A stretch of 64,000 nt of DNA from Neoceratodus forsteri (GCA_016271365.2 CM028132.1:589069001-589133000); one strand, 5' to 3'. Positions 43,561 through 55,439 are shown, counted from the stretch's first letter. The notes: generated by a model not told the origin, from the letters alone. Program-made: numbers and translations.

Positions 43561-44029
43561 AACCCTCCCTCCCTTCCGCCCATCACATGACATGCTCGCC
43601 TCCCCATGCACATGTACTATAGTAACATCCTGTCACTATATTTGCCGCCCATCCGTCACCCTCCCTGTCCAGTAGCCCTGTGAACATGGTGCCGTTATTG
43701 AGTTACCCTTTGTGAAAGCACTCAATAGTAGTCGCCCTCATCACAGGATACCCCTCTGACTCTCTAGTTACTAGGGAATCCCATACCTCTGACTCTCTAT
43801 TTCCACTACCCACTTGGAAGGCCCACTGTCCCACATGTTACACCTCAAACATCAATACACAGGCTTTATAGCCTACTATTTATCTAAGACAAGGCTATGG
43901 ATGTATAGCAAACTATTATGACAAGGTCAATGGTTGCATACTGCATATTAACTTGCTTTAATAGCTGTTTATCTTAAGTTGTACTGAATGTTAGAAACCT
44001 ATGTATTTAAATGTGACTGTGTATCATGT
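43561..44029. other. No recognisable feature
   Basis: A short direct repeat CTCTGACTCTCTA occurs at about 43755 and 43787. Nothing else is seen. Confidence 0.45.
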
Positions 44030-44110
44030 ATTTTTGATGTGGAACCTTTGTAAAAGAGCTATTAGCTCAAAGGTAATGTAATCCAAAGTGTTAAATAAAT
44101 AAATAAATGT
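44030..44110 (+). mobile_element. L2-type LINE 3' end (hairpin type)
   Basis: TGTGGAACCTTTGTAAAAGAG, then a stem GAGCTA/TAGCTC (44056-44068), AAAGGTAATGTAATCC and TTAAATAAATAAATAAATG. It matches the 19.45 kb end except for the stem bases, which changed in pairs. Confidence 0.7.
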
Positions 44111-44159
44111 GTGCATTGCTATTCACAAATTGGCCTGTTCATTTAGCAACACAGATTAA

Positions 44160-45600
44160 TATGGATAGATGGATGGATAAATCTTTACTTTTCAGCAGGA
44201 TTGAACTGTTAGGACTTTGCAGGCCTGTTTACAAAGTTGTCTTGCTTGGATACGTTTCTTATGTACAAAGGAGGAATACAAGAGGTTTCAGCCTGACAGT
44301 GTAATATACACACTCGATACAAAGCTTCTTATATACAAGGAGGGATACATTTAGATACAAAGTTTCTGTTCCATATATACAATGAGGGATACATTTAAAT
44401 ACAAGTTTGCCTTTCAGTAATCACATCCTTATACTGACTGTGACACTCATGGCTTGATTTGGGAGTTATTTGCTTCAGCAGTGTTATCTTATGTCAATTA
44501 AATTTATGTGCAGTAGGATTCTTTGCATGTGTGTTGCACCAAGCATCTGAACCCAAGGTTCATTCGGACTGAGGGCAGTATTGTACTGTTAAACTTCTCT
44601 GACATCATCTTCTGTTTTTTTTAAATGAGTATTTTAAACCAATGGGGATTTTTTTCTGTTTTTCTCTGCATTATCTAGCTGTTATAAGTATTGTATTTTC
44701 TAAACAACTGCCATGAGCTTCTGAAGAAGGACTGGTTGGTCCGAAAGCTAGAGCACTTTGTTCTTGTTGTTACATCTATGTTGGTCCATTAAAAGGTATC
44801 AAATCATTTGCTTCTGGATCTATTCTTGCAAGGACCAATACGGCAACTACTAAATCTAGATTATACACAAAGGAAGGATACATTTAACCTACTAACATGT
44901 ATCAGTGTGGCTGACGCGCTTGACATTACTCTACAATCAATAACAGGTGCAGATATCGAGTAAATGTTTGTTTTAACAAGGTTTTGAATGCTTTCACAGC
45001 AGATGCCTTACTAATCTCTGGGGGTAGCTTGTTCCATTGATTTGCAGCCCACCAGTAGGAATTCATTTCTTCATAGTAACTGGATATTCTAGGTAAGAGA
45101 ACTCCTCTGTTTTTGCCTCCCTTAGATTTTGTGCATATGTATTGGTTATATCCTTTTTGTTTTCAGACGGTATAGTTGGATCCTTGTAAAATTTGTAAGC
45201 GGTTAATGCTCTTGATTTTCCCTCTGAGTTCTAAGCGAGTCCAATTATAGGTCAGTATACTGTACACTGAGCAGTGATGTGTGTCGTATTTGCATCCTAG
45301 TACAAATCTTGCTAGTCTGTTGTACGTTCTGTCAAGCTTTTCAGTGTAGAGTCAGTAGTATGCTGATATGCAAGGTTACCGTATTCTAATATGGGTAATA
45401 AGAGTTGTGTTGCCGTTATTTTCCTAGTGTCTTTGGGAATGAAGTAAGCCTTTCTTAGTGCTCCCTAGGCATTCGTTTACTTTTATGATGGAGTTAATGT
45501 GTATGTTATTTTAGTGCAGTCGCTCATCATAACCCCAAGACATTTGTATTCCTTCACATTTTTAATGTTAGTACGTTAATATGAATATTTGCTGTAGAAA
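44160..45600 (-). mobile_element. Antisense L2-like LINE, interrupted
   Basis: On the minus strand, 45560-44870 gives the RT C-terminal region with RLARFVLGCKY near 45300, WTRLELRGKI near 45235 and YWWAANQWNKLPPEI near 45040, then a 3' UTR containing several GGGATACATTTA-like units (44240-44410, 44870). It ends in TCCATCCATC near 44165-44180. A ~440 bp insert (44420-44860) splits the 3' UTR. Frame breaks are frequent. Confidence 0.6.
44420..44862. mobile_element. Insert resembling a Penelope-like element end
   Basis: CTGAAGAAGGACTGGTTGGT, then CCGAAAGCTAGAGC near 44718-44752, followed by TTGGTCCATTAAAAGGTATCA and, at the end, GGACCAATACGGCAACTAC (44833-44851). This arrangement is like the widespread vertebrate repeat ends with a hammerhead-type core that are attributed to Penelope-like elements. 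Attribution is from memory of the pattern and not from alignment. Confidence 0.35.
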
Positions 45601-46140
45601 TGTAGATACAGTGTGGGTCATCACCTTCTCCGTGTTGCACATAAGGCTCTGAGAGGTAAGATGAGGGACTGGCCATCATAAATGTGGCGGGGTGGTTGAA
45701 AAGTAGTGCAGGCCAGCATTTTCCTATGAAAACAAAGGAAACTAAGTAGTACAACAAGGCATCCCATCTGATGAATGACAGGTAGAAGGCATAACTCCTT
45801 CTCAGTCAAGAAAATTATTATTATTATTCCTAAGTTTGTTCATTGGGGAGATTTCAGGTACAATTTCACTTTTCGGGTGGGGGGGCACAGAATGCACATT
45901 TTAAATTCACCTTTTGGCCCCTGCCTTGACTTCAGAGCTCATACTTTCTCAGTCGAGCAGCTCTCTCTCTCTCTCTGCAGCAGCTGACACTACTGCTGCA
46001 CCTAGTGGGTCTGCACAGAGTGTTTCTACCCCAGTCAGTTAACCTCCCCAACCCCTAAGACCAGCTGTGCCTCTGCACAGCTAACCACCTGCTGGCACAA
46101 TGTGAATGTTTTCTTTTCACTCCCAAATCTGGTTCTGCTG
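45601..46140. other. Mostly unassigned; (CT)n at 45961-45978
   Basis: A CT microsatellite and a short minus-strand open stretch (45621-45809) sharing LILPLR with the region near 29830. No other motif. Confidence 0.4.
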
Positions 46141-46144
46141 TACG

Positions 46145-47190
46145 GCAAAGAGAGATGTATTTATTTATTTTATTTAGCTTTTGTTAACCAGGTAGGTACA
46201 CTAGACAAGACAATTGCCTATTTTCAGGTATGACCCGGGAGAGTACAGGAATAATAGATTTAGGTACATACAATGACATTGTACAAATTAGACATGTTAC
46301 AGTTCGTGTGAGGATACAGATTCAACAGAGTATACGAAACATGGTAAGGCACAGATTATACAGTATTAACATAAAAATAAACACCTTGTGGGAGATAAGA
46401 GCAGTAATGTTACAGATTCAACACAGCGTACAAGCATGGTAAGGCATAGATTATACAGAATTAACATAACAACATAAACACCTTATGGAAGCCAAGAGCA
46501 GTTCCAGGGGCACAGTATCGAAATCCTTCAGATGTGACACTATATACAGCTTAGCAACCTCTTGGAGTCTGGTCTTTTGTCCAGGAGTAGCTCCAGAGCA
46601 GAGGAGTGCTGTGATGGATCAATTCATGGGGGTTTGGGGCAGCCACAGGCTGAGGCAAGTTTGAGATGGTTCCATAGGGAGGAATGGAGACACCTCTGTG
46701 AGTGCATGGCATGGACCTGGGCAGGGAAGGAGTTCCACAGTCTGGGAGTGAATGCAGCATAGTCCCGCCTACCGATTTGAGTCTGTGTAGCCAGTGTCTC
46801 GAGGAGGGCCTGTTCCTGGGACCTGAGGGAGTAGGAGGAGGAGAAGACGGATGGGACAAGAAATTTCACAAGCCCTGGAGGGGTGCCAGTGCCAAGGACG
46901 TTTCCGGTGAAGCACCCTAAGATGAAGTCTATGTGGTTAGCGGGTGAGAGCCAATTTAGCCTGCTATAGAGGTTACAATGCTGAGTGAGACGGGGGGCAG
47001 CCAGTGCAAAGTGGCAGACATTACTGTAGGCAGTGGACCACCTAGTGAGGTGGACTTTGGATGAGCGGGCAAACAAGAGGAGCCCATAGCAGAGTGAGGG
47101 TTGGAGCTCCCCTCTGGCAAGTGTTTGCTGTTCCATTGAGAAAGTCCACAACATACACATAATTCTTCCTTGCCTACCCAAATCTCCACT
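46145..47190 (-). mobile_element. L2-like LINE 3' fragment (antisense)
   Basis: The minus-strand ORF 46624-47181 (185 codons) has a LINE RT C-terminal region: LTRWSTAYSNVCHFALAAPR, then LNWLSPANHIDFILGCF and RDYAAFTPRLWNSFPAQV. The 3' UTR runs to 46155 and ends CTGAAAATAGGCAATTG, GTTAACAAAAGC and TAAATAAATA. That tail is the one shared by family-B SINEs. It is the longest intact LINE reading frame outside CR1. Confidence 0.75.
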
Positions 47191-48400
47191 GTGTGCAAGG
47201 GCACTACCAGTGTGTGTGTGTGGGGGGGGGTAGCCTCCCTCAATTTTTTAGCCCAGGGGCATCAGTATCAAACACTTGGTAGATCCTTGCCCCCCCCCAG
47301 CTTTTCAGACGTGGTTGCACCTATGATTGCGTTGCGCTGCTATATCTGTTGCCTCAGCTTGCACTCCTGTGGTGTTATAGAATCTGGCACATGACATCTG
47401 GATGTCCATCCAAGTTGACTTCCTGCACTCCTCTCCTAAGTCAATGTAACAGCCTCTTGAGTCACTCTCGCAAGCAGGTGAGGCATGTAAATTAACATCG
47501 GTCCAAACAGAGTCATGGCAGACATGGGACGACAATGTGTTAGAAATATTATTAAGGTGAGTCATAAGACTCGGTAAAAAGAAAGGACTGAGTCTCATTT
47601 ATGTGACAAAAGTCACATGGCAGCCTTGTAAATGGAAGACCTGCTTACAAGGCAGGTTTGCTTCCTACAAAAAAAAAAAAAAAATGCTTTCACAAAGAAA
47701 AGCTATCCAGGAAGATCTGCAGCTACAGTGTATTGCAATCATAGCAGAAATATTTCCTGATATCTCCCATTGTAGCCCATGGATGAGGGCCAACAGCTGC
47801 TGCCAGAAAATGACAGCCAACTAGTATGCTTTCATGGCTGAAGAGGCTCCCATTGACTCCCTGTTACCAGAGTCTATTCACACATTTCCAGCCTCGGCTT
47901 TCTCCTCGAATCTGTATGATTCCTACTTGTACAGCATAGGACAAGAAAGAGTCCTAAACTGCCAACAGCACATGACCACCATAGTTTAGTAACTTGCCAG
48001 TGGCAACGCTGAATAGAGCAGAGCCAGTAGACCCCACGCAGTCATGCTTTTACAGTTTTCTTCCCTGGTAAGTTAGGAGCACACCCCAGGCCTCCATCCC
48101 TGCCTCGCCTTACAGTCCCATTTTTAAGAGATTGGGGAGGCTGGCCCACAACCTTTACATGACCTATCAGTACCCCACCTGGCCCTGTTTTCTTTTTTCA
48201 GGTAGGTCTAAAGTTCATCCTGGACATGCTACTCAAAGCCTTTTCCCCTGGCTCCTAGGTTATATGCATATAAACCCTTTACAATACTTACCAACAGTTT
48301 CAGCTGGTCATTTTGTAAAAAATGTCAGTCAACCATGCAACAAAACTTGCAAATGTTAACATTGACTTTTTTTTAACCCCCCATTTTCTTTCCCCAAAAT
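47191..48400. other. No recognisable gene; A-run at 47670-47685
   Basis: G-run (47221-47231), C-run (47290-47299) and A-run features are present, but no element boundaries were found. Confidence 0.4.
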
Positions 48401-48403
48401 CCA

Positions 48404-48630
48404 CCCTAGGAGTCATATGCCAAGAGCGGTCCAGACCCTAACCTTATTGTCTACTGATCTTCACTGACTGCTGTACCCATTACCGAAATAGTGGTTGGCT
48501 AATAGAAAGCCCTCAGCCAGAAACAACCAGCAGCAACAGCTCAGACACAAAGGGCAACCCTAGGAGGTATATGCCAAGTGCGGTTCGGCCTCTAGCCTTA
48601 CTGTCTGCTGAGCTTCACCAACTGGGAGAA
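48404..48630 (+). repeat. Direct repeat with ~154 bp period
   Basis: CCCTAGGAG, then CATATGCCAAG, then GGTCCAGACCCTAACCTTA at 48404 is repeated with changes at 48558 (CCCTAGGAGG, TATGCCAAGTGCGGTTC). Each unit ends near CTTCACYRACTG. Confidence 0.6.
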
Positions 48631-48934
48631 AGACCACTCATGGAGAGAAGGCAGACTCCAACAGGTGCAAAAGCAAGGATTCCTTGACAGCAGTTATACC
48701 GAATCCTCCTTGGAGTGCACAGTCTGGGCTCCTTTCTCCGCTGAGGCAGCTTCCCTCACTCGCTCTGCTCAGACCCAGCCTGCCTTTTCAGCATAAGGAG
48801 CTGTTGGAACACTTACTCCACACCCCTTAATATAAAACAAGTTTCTTTCCATCCTATCAGCTCTGTATGCAGTTGATGTAACAAGGGCTTGGTACATCTA
48901 AAAGGCAGAACATCACTGATTGTTTTTACAGGTA

Positions 48935-49195
48935 ACAGAAACAAAGGTTGGTGCGAGGCAGGTTCCAAAGCAACCTCAGGAAGTACTTCTTCATGGAGAG
49001 AGTGGTGGAACCATGGAACAGCCTGCCTCAGGAGCTGGCAGCATCAAAGACAATTAGAGATTTCAAACTTGCAAGGGATAGGTACTGCATACAGGTTAGG
49101 TTGCAGGGAATGTGTGTGGGGGGTAGTCTTTTGGGGCAGACTAGATGGATCATGCAGTCCCCAGCTGCCAACATTTTTCTTATATTCTTATCCAA
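48935..49195 (+). mobile_element. CR1-type LINE 3' fragment
   Basis: The translation contains FQSNLRKYFFMERVVEPWNS and LPQELAASKTIRDFKLARD near 48960-49075, the end of CR1 ORF2. It is followed by GGCAGACTAGATGGATCATG, the CR1 3' UTR motif, and ends at CTTATATTCTTA. It differs from the other copies, so it is another subfamily. Confidence 0.75.
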
Positions 49196-49199
49196 AATT

Positions 49200-49985
49200 A
49201 GGTGCTTTCAGAAGTGGTTAATGGGAGTTTAGCTTCGCTCATGCCCTCTTACCCAGGGCTGTTGCAGCAGTGTGACCCACCCAAAATCCATGAGTAAAAA
49301 TTACTAAGTCCCACTAGGTCTTAATTATAGAGATAATCTGGAATTTAAAATGAACTACTGGGACTTTGGGTGGATGCCACGCCAAGATAGTAGTCTTACA
49401 CAAGAGCTTTGTGGTACTAAGTAAGACTACTACCAACTGATTCCTAAAATCTGACATCAATCTATGAAAAGGTAACTGGTGTGTATGTGGATGTCAGGCT
49501 GAACTCTGAAGCCAAAAAAATTTAGGATTGAGGAAGATGATCACAGTTCTCTCAGTAGTTCGTGTACTGGATGTCTTCATCGCCTGGTGGCTCATGTGAA
49601 CTGCTGGACCAGGTACACAGAAGATCGTACAGGCGACTGCACAAATGGATAAAACACTTCGGCAAGTGGTCACCAGTGCAGTGGACCTAAAACAAGACCT
49701 GAAAGATATACAGAAAGGATATACATAGAAATACAGTGCAACAGGGTCACCGTGGTTTTCGCAATTGCTACCCCTGCCTTGTGGGCTCAACAAAACTGAG
49801 TGGCCGAGGTTCTGATTTCCCCGGCTGGGGGCTCAAATCTAGATCTTTCAAGTGTAGTGCAGTGCCTCCACCCATGTAAGATTTAAGTGGGTCTGGTGTC
49901 AGAGCAGTACAACCTCCTAGGATGCAGTATCTGCCCACTTCCCCACAGTGTCCCCCATCACAAGGAAAAATCACAGTGCAGCCTT
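49200..49985. other. Mostly unassigned; possible SINE head at 49795-49925 (minus)
   Basis: On the minus strand, GGTGGAGGCACTGCACTACA (A-box-like) and CTAGATTTGAGCCCCC (B-box-like) are about 30 bp apart. No tail or duplication was found. Confidence 0.3.
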
Positions 49986-51892
49986 AAATTCAACAAAAAT
50001 GCAATTAGTGGCTAGCCACTAATAATATGCTCATGAGACAAAATGTTAAATATCAATAAAATATTTATTGGGAAATATTCACAAGGGATGGGGGCATGCA
50101 ATGCAAAACTGTTCTTGGCAGAAACTCTGGTTGCAGGACCAAAATTAAGTGCCTGACTAGGTTTGTCCAGTAAAACACTTTAAAACATGAAGTAACAGTG
50201 ACAGAAACAGTAACCGTGCCCACCCCACAAGTAAGACAAGACAGTAACAAATAATACTGTAAATTTTTTAGTATCACCAGCCCACCTGTGCTGGTGGTAC
50301 TACCCACTGGTACCAGTTTAAACCCTTAAACCTTAAAGGAAGCTCCTTGTGCTTCACTATCAGCTGTAGCTGGTGAGGGACTGGTGATGTTGCAGCTGGT
50401 TACCCAGAGGTGGTACACTTTAAAACAAGCAGAACAGTTAAACCCAAACCCCACAGGCCCTGCAACTGCTTAAATGGCAAACTCCTGGCCAGCTGGCCAA
50501 ATCTATAGATTTGGTGGCAAAACTTTGTACATACTTTCCCAGCTACAGGTCAAGCCCTGATAGTACTCATGGTTCTGATGTACCAGCTTCCTTGTCAACT
50601 TGAGCTCCTTCCTCTATCCTGTAGTTGCAGGTCCTCTCAGGCTGATAGTGCAGTTGGTGCAGATGGGGGCAGCTGGAAGATATTGGTTTCGGGTACCTCT
50701 GGATGTAAATCAGGCTGTCTCTGTTCACAGTTGCCTGGACTTCTCTGGCTCTTCCCTTTTCCTTCTCTGCAGCACAGATCAGTCTAAGGAGCAGGGCCAC
50801 ATTCAGTGGCGGAGCTAGAGGGGGGCTGGGGGGAGGTCGCCCCTCCTGGCTGCCCCAGTGTGAGTAGTGGTGCCCCACCACCATCTTTATTCACTGTTTA
50901 GTGCCCATTGTGGAGCCCATGATTGACTGAATGGCCCCCCCTGGCTCCCAAATGCTCCCAAACCTGGCTCCGCCACTAGCCACATTTCACACATATGTCT
51001 AGGATTCAGAACCCTAGTGTGGTAGGTTAGCTAGTACCTGGCAGTAGCACTAACCAGGCATTCTCACAGACTGTCTGCAGGATTGATGCAGGCTTTCACA
51101 CACAGCCTGTGGTGTTCACAGGCTGGCAGCTAGGACACATGTAATGGATCAGCAAGCTGTTTCTCCCATTCACAGGAAAACAGGGTCAGCCTCTTTCTCC
51201 AAATAGTTTTTCTAGCACAGTCAGCAGCAACAGTTCAGGTTCTGTAATTTAAGGTTGTAAAACCTTGCAATCTTCCTGACCAAGTGACTGTGGAAGCCCC
51301 AGCAGGTTTACTCTGATAGTTGGGTCAGTAGCCCCAAGCTCTCCTCACTATTTGAGAGCTAATGGTTGACTGGCTTCTCCCTCTCTCTCCACTGTGCAGC
51401 ACAAATCGTGGCTTAGGATCTTCTATTTTTCTTGCATTTTCTTAGCCCTCCCTGGAATAGAATAGTGTGGACCAAGGAGCGTGATGTCATACTCCAAACA
51501 AAAAGTACTTAAAACATGTATTTTTAATTAGAAGCACCTAAGTGGAATTCCTCCTTTAAGATAGTGTAAAGTTTTATTGTTCTGGGTGCTAGCTGGGAAG
51601 TTGGACATAACTGATTAAGTATCTATTGTTTCACACGTCTAATGGTGCTTGGACGTTAAACCATTAATGTCTTGGTTTGTTTGCACTGTAACAATAGACC
51701 AGTCTAAGGCAAAGAAAAAAGTCAGGTAAGCCCCACCATTTGGTGGTGGGGGTTCACTCTCTCTCACCTAAAATCTTGACATCCACATCAGGTTCATCAA
51801 ACAGAGTCCATCTGTAACAATAACCAGGTACAATACAACATACAGGTAGCATGCACAATCTGCCTAAACAATTGTGTCCTGCCTGGAGTAGG
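49986..51892. other. Unassigned, AT-rich in places; hosts a hAT MITE
   Basis: AAAATGTTAAAT near 50040 resembles a stretch of the solo-LTR-like insert at 59240, so part may be a related LTR. No coding motif is visible. Confidence 0.35.
50804..50978. mobile_element. hAT-type MITE
   Basis: Terminal inverted repeats CAGTGGCGGAGCTAG and CTGGCTCCGCCACTA bound a 175 bp element. A perfect 8 bp target duplication, GCCACATT, lies at 50796-50803 and 50979-50986. The CAGTGG ends and 8 bp duplication are diagnostic of hAT. It is too short to code and is therefore non-autonomous. Confidence 0.9.
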
Positions 51893-52488
51893 CATACAAT
51901 ATTTTTATTTATTTATTTTTACTCCTTCCCAAGCCCCGTCAGCCACTCCAGGCTGCCAAGGCCCACTCGCCACATGCCCCATTGCCATCCACCACCCCTT
52001 CATTGCCATGACCCCGGTAACCCAACAAAACCCTTTGTCAGGTGGTCCCCACTACTGTGAGGAACTGGGAAAGATGAAATGCCCACAGGGGCTAATACAT
52101 GTCCAAGGCATGGCAGAGTTTGCATGGACACTTCTGGACTACTGTAGCGATGGGGACTGGCGTCATCATCCTTGTCAACCTAGGGTGGATTTTCTGCTTT
52201 TCCCACCGGCCCACCCCACCCACAACAGGCCAGCCACAGTGGCATCCTGGTGGAGGGAGGGCATTTAACAGTGTGCCAAGCCACACACCTCCAAGAACAC
52301 CACCCGAGACATCTCCAGGGGCCAACAAACAGCAGTTCAAAGCCCACCCACCCTCTGGGAGGAAGCATCCAAAGAACACTCTAAAGTCCCTCCCACCAGA
52401 CTCCACTCCTGACACCTGGGCTCAGGATGAAAACCTGGGTCACCAGCATGCCAAGCAAACACCTTTGCCTGGTGCCATGGAGCCAACT
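51893..52488 (-). mobile_element. tRNA-derived SINE, family A copy 4
   Basis: On the minus strand it opens with GGCAAAGGTGTTTGCTTGGC and GTGACCCAGGTTTTCATCCTG (A- and B-box zones), has a GC-rich body of ~450 bp, and ends in AATAAATAAATAAAAATATT. It abuts a family-B SINE on its head side. Confidence 0.7.
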
Positions 52489-52489
52489 T

Positions 52490-52795
52490 TATTTAGTTTT
52501 TATTTAGTATTTGTTGACCAGGAAAGAAGGACTAGGCAATTTTGTCTATTTCCAACCTCATCCCATGGGTGGGAGGAAGATACAGATACAAACTGACATA
52601 CAGAACCAGATTAAGCTGTTGGTGGTATTTTAGTGTATGGGGGACATTCGGTGAGGACACTGGGGAAATTCACCCACTCTTGCTGGTAGAGGAATCCCTT
52701 GGAAATTTTGGCAAGACGGCGGATCGAAAGACTGCCTGTGCTACCTCTCCTAGTGTGGGTTAGCATGCCTCCCGCCTCACACCTAATAACCATGA
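52490..52795 (-). mobile_element. tRNA-derived SINE, family B copy 2
   Basis: On the minus strand it has a tRNA-like head (AGTCTTTCGATCCGCC as B-box), GAATTTCCCCAGTGTCCTC, CACCAACAGCTTAATCTGGT, and then the shared 3' tail GGAAATAGACAAAATTGCC, GGTCAACAAATACTAAATAA. It matches copy 1 at 9.3-9.7 kb across body and tail. Confidence 0.75.
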
Positions 52796-53579
52796 AGCTG
52801 TGTCTGATTCTGGCCCTCTGGATTACTGGATTGTGTACCCTGCTGTTCGTATGAAGCTCTTCAGCTCGGCTGTTGCTTCCCTGTCTGCTTTATGACTTCA
52901 GGAAGAAGAGTCACACTTGATTACAGTATTGCAAGCAAAATATCCCACTTATGGGCTGTTCTTGAGAAGGAAGAGAGGATGCATGCTGCTAACAGGGATT
53001 GGTGCCTGCTGGCTCAATACCCTCTGCTCAGTCCAGAACTGCTGTTTCACCTTCCTCTTCTCCTATGCCTGCAATTCCTGAAGTCCCAACTTTCTCTGTG
53101 ACTCCTCAGTGACTTTCCTGCCTGCCACCCTCAGCTGTCCCCTGCTGTCCCTGGAGTGGCTCGTGGGTGGATGCAGAGGATGGATTGCTCAGACTGATTT
53201 GTTGCTGGATTCCTCTTGGACTTGGGATCCTCCTATTTTGACCTCCACTGGGACTGCTTTGGTGATTTCTCCTTTGGCCACCCCCTGCAGTGCAGTCCTT
53301 TTGTCTCCAGCTCCTCAGCTGGCTTTGCTGCCAGCACCATGGCTTCACCCACTATCTGTCCAGCATAGCTCTCTGGAATCACCAAGGGACTCTCAGTGCC
53401 TCTATACTACTGGCTACCTACCCCAGACTGGAGCCTGGATACTGTTTGGAAAAATGTCGGATGGGGGCAATCTGAACGCGGACTCTGGCTGCCAGCATCC
53501 CTTCCTTCAAAGGCTGCCATTTCTCTTCCTGATATTTCTGCAGTCTCTGCAGCCCCATCCTCAGTAGTATCTACTACTG

Positions 53580-54690
53580 GTGCCTCTCTGCCCATGCACT
53601 CTGCAGATGCTGTTCCGCCACCACTGGCCTGCTCTGCCCTTCCCAGCAGTCCCTGCCACCCTGTCCCATTACCTCCCTCTACAACCTGGACTATGGTGGC
53701 AATTTCTGACTCTGTCTTGGTGCCTGCTCCTCGGGGAATCTCTAGCTCTCCCCAAGCTTGAGTTGCCTGATGCTCCAGTGCTCTGCAATGCTCTCCCTCC
53801 TGTTCTCTTTGATTTGGTTTCAGATTTTCCACCCTTGCCCACTGACCCGACTTGCTTCTCCTGTTTTGCACCTCCTGTCTCATGGGCTGATATGGTTGAC
53901 CATGAGCTGCCTCTCCCCCACGTGCAGATGTGCCTATGGAGCTTCCTGACCCTACTGCTAAATGACAGTCATTTTGTAAGAGGACTCAGGGATCATCTTC
54001 TTCTACCCCAGTGCAGCGACGCAATGCGGTGCGGCTGCTTTACAGAGGAGGCCTCAACCAACCTCCAGATCATATGTATTTGGGTAAGATGTTGTTAAAG
54101 CATTCTTTGTTATTCACCCCTCAGAAAATATTTTGAATTGCTTTATTCAACTTCTGACCCCTACTTTGATGTCAGTTTTAAAACTGCCTCCCTGTTGGTT
54201 AGATTTTGGCATATGTATGGGCAGCTTAAGGCCACCCCGTTGTGGTCCCCCTTCCAGGCCATTTCCCTCACCAGACCTGCTATGCATATAGTCACCATCC
54301 TTTTGAAGAATGAGGGTGCTAGTGTTCAGGACATTAAGTATTGGCTTGCTCAGCATTGCACCATTCTTGGTGATCCTGAGCCGATTCTGGGTTCTGAAGC
54401 CTTTTGGATGGGCAATTGGAAATTTCATGTTCAGCTATGGCCTTGTCCCTCTGGTCTCCAACATTTGCCCAGTGTCTCCTACTTGGGAGAGATAGGGCTC
54501 TTTGTTTTACCTGAGGCAACCCAAGATGTGTTCTCGTGTGGGTCGGACCAGCACCTCAATACTGCTTGTGACATGCTGCACTGTATGCTTTGCCTGGACT
54601 TTGGCAATGTGAATGTTCATTGCACTAACCCACTCAGATGCCATCTCTGTGATGCTGTAGGCCACTCTTACTGTGCTTGTCCTTGAGCCT
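53580..54690 (+). pseudogene. Tx1-like LINE ORF1 (CCHC-knuckle, gag-like)
   Basis: Two open stretches in the same frame (53580-54098 and 54138-54686) are parted by a few stops. The second has SRPAM-like and VTILLKNEG near 54290-54315, EAFWMGNWKFHVQL near 54400-54440, and then three clustered zinc-knuckle-like units: CGSDQHLNTAC, CMLCLDFGNVNVHC and CHLCDAVGHSYCAC near 54537-54685. Tx1-group LINEs encode such an ORF1 with tandem CCHC knuckles, thought to bind the element RNA. It is Pro/Ser-rich upstream (53400-53760). The call rests on knuckle spacing plus the Tx1-like RT further on. Confidence 0.55.
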
Positions 54691-55439
54691 CCCACAGTCA
54701 GGAAGATGCCCCTCCTTCTGATGCCCATGTGGATAAGGCCCAAAAATTGCAGCAACAGCAGCTGCATAGATCTCTTGCCCGACAACTTGCTCATGATTCT
54801 GAAGACACAGGGCCCCACTGACGATTTGCAGTCTCTGTCACAGCCTTCAATCCCTGTGGCACCTCTGTTTCCTGCACAAGCATCTATGATTGCATCTCTG
54901 CAGCCCTAGACATCAGCTGATACCAGTCCCTTCCCCTCGTCTTTGGATGACCAGGCTATGGACCTTGGTCTGGCATCCACATCCATGCCTCCACGGACTC
55001 CATCATGATGACTCGTATGCACCCACTCAGGCAATTGCGCTCTTCCACTTTACTTCAGAGGGACCTCCTGCAAGTCACACTGCTCCTTAGGACAACCCTT
55101 TGCTGTCCTTGACCTTGAGAAGTAGGATTCAGAAGACAGCATTGATTTAGACTCTTCTAAGCTGCTCCCTGTTGCACAACCCCAGATGCCTGCTCCTATG
55201 GATGTCTCTACCCTGGTACACTGAAGAAACAACAGCACAAGTGCAGTAAATGAGGTCTAAGACTGTTTCCCATCCTGATCCAGATCCCTGATTTCACTCC
55301 TTGCTTCCAAGACTTCTTTCATCAATAGCCTTTGAGTCTCCTCCACCCTAAATACTAACAGTATTAAGAACTTTACTACCATCACCTTCTTTTACCATTT
55401 TACACTCCTCCCTTATGATGTCATTTTCCACAGGATACC

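Noticed and set aside
53100..55240. Host gene with Pro/Ser-rich and zinc-knuckle exons
   Set aside because: No splice-bounded exon pattern; knuckle spacing and downstream endonuclease/RT match a Tx1-like LINE.
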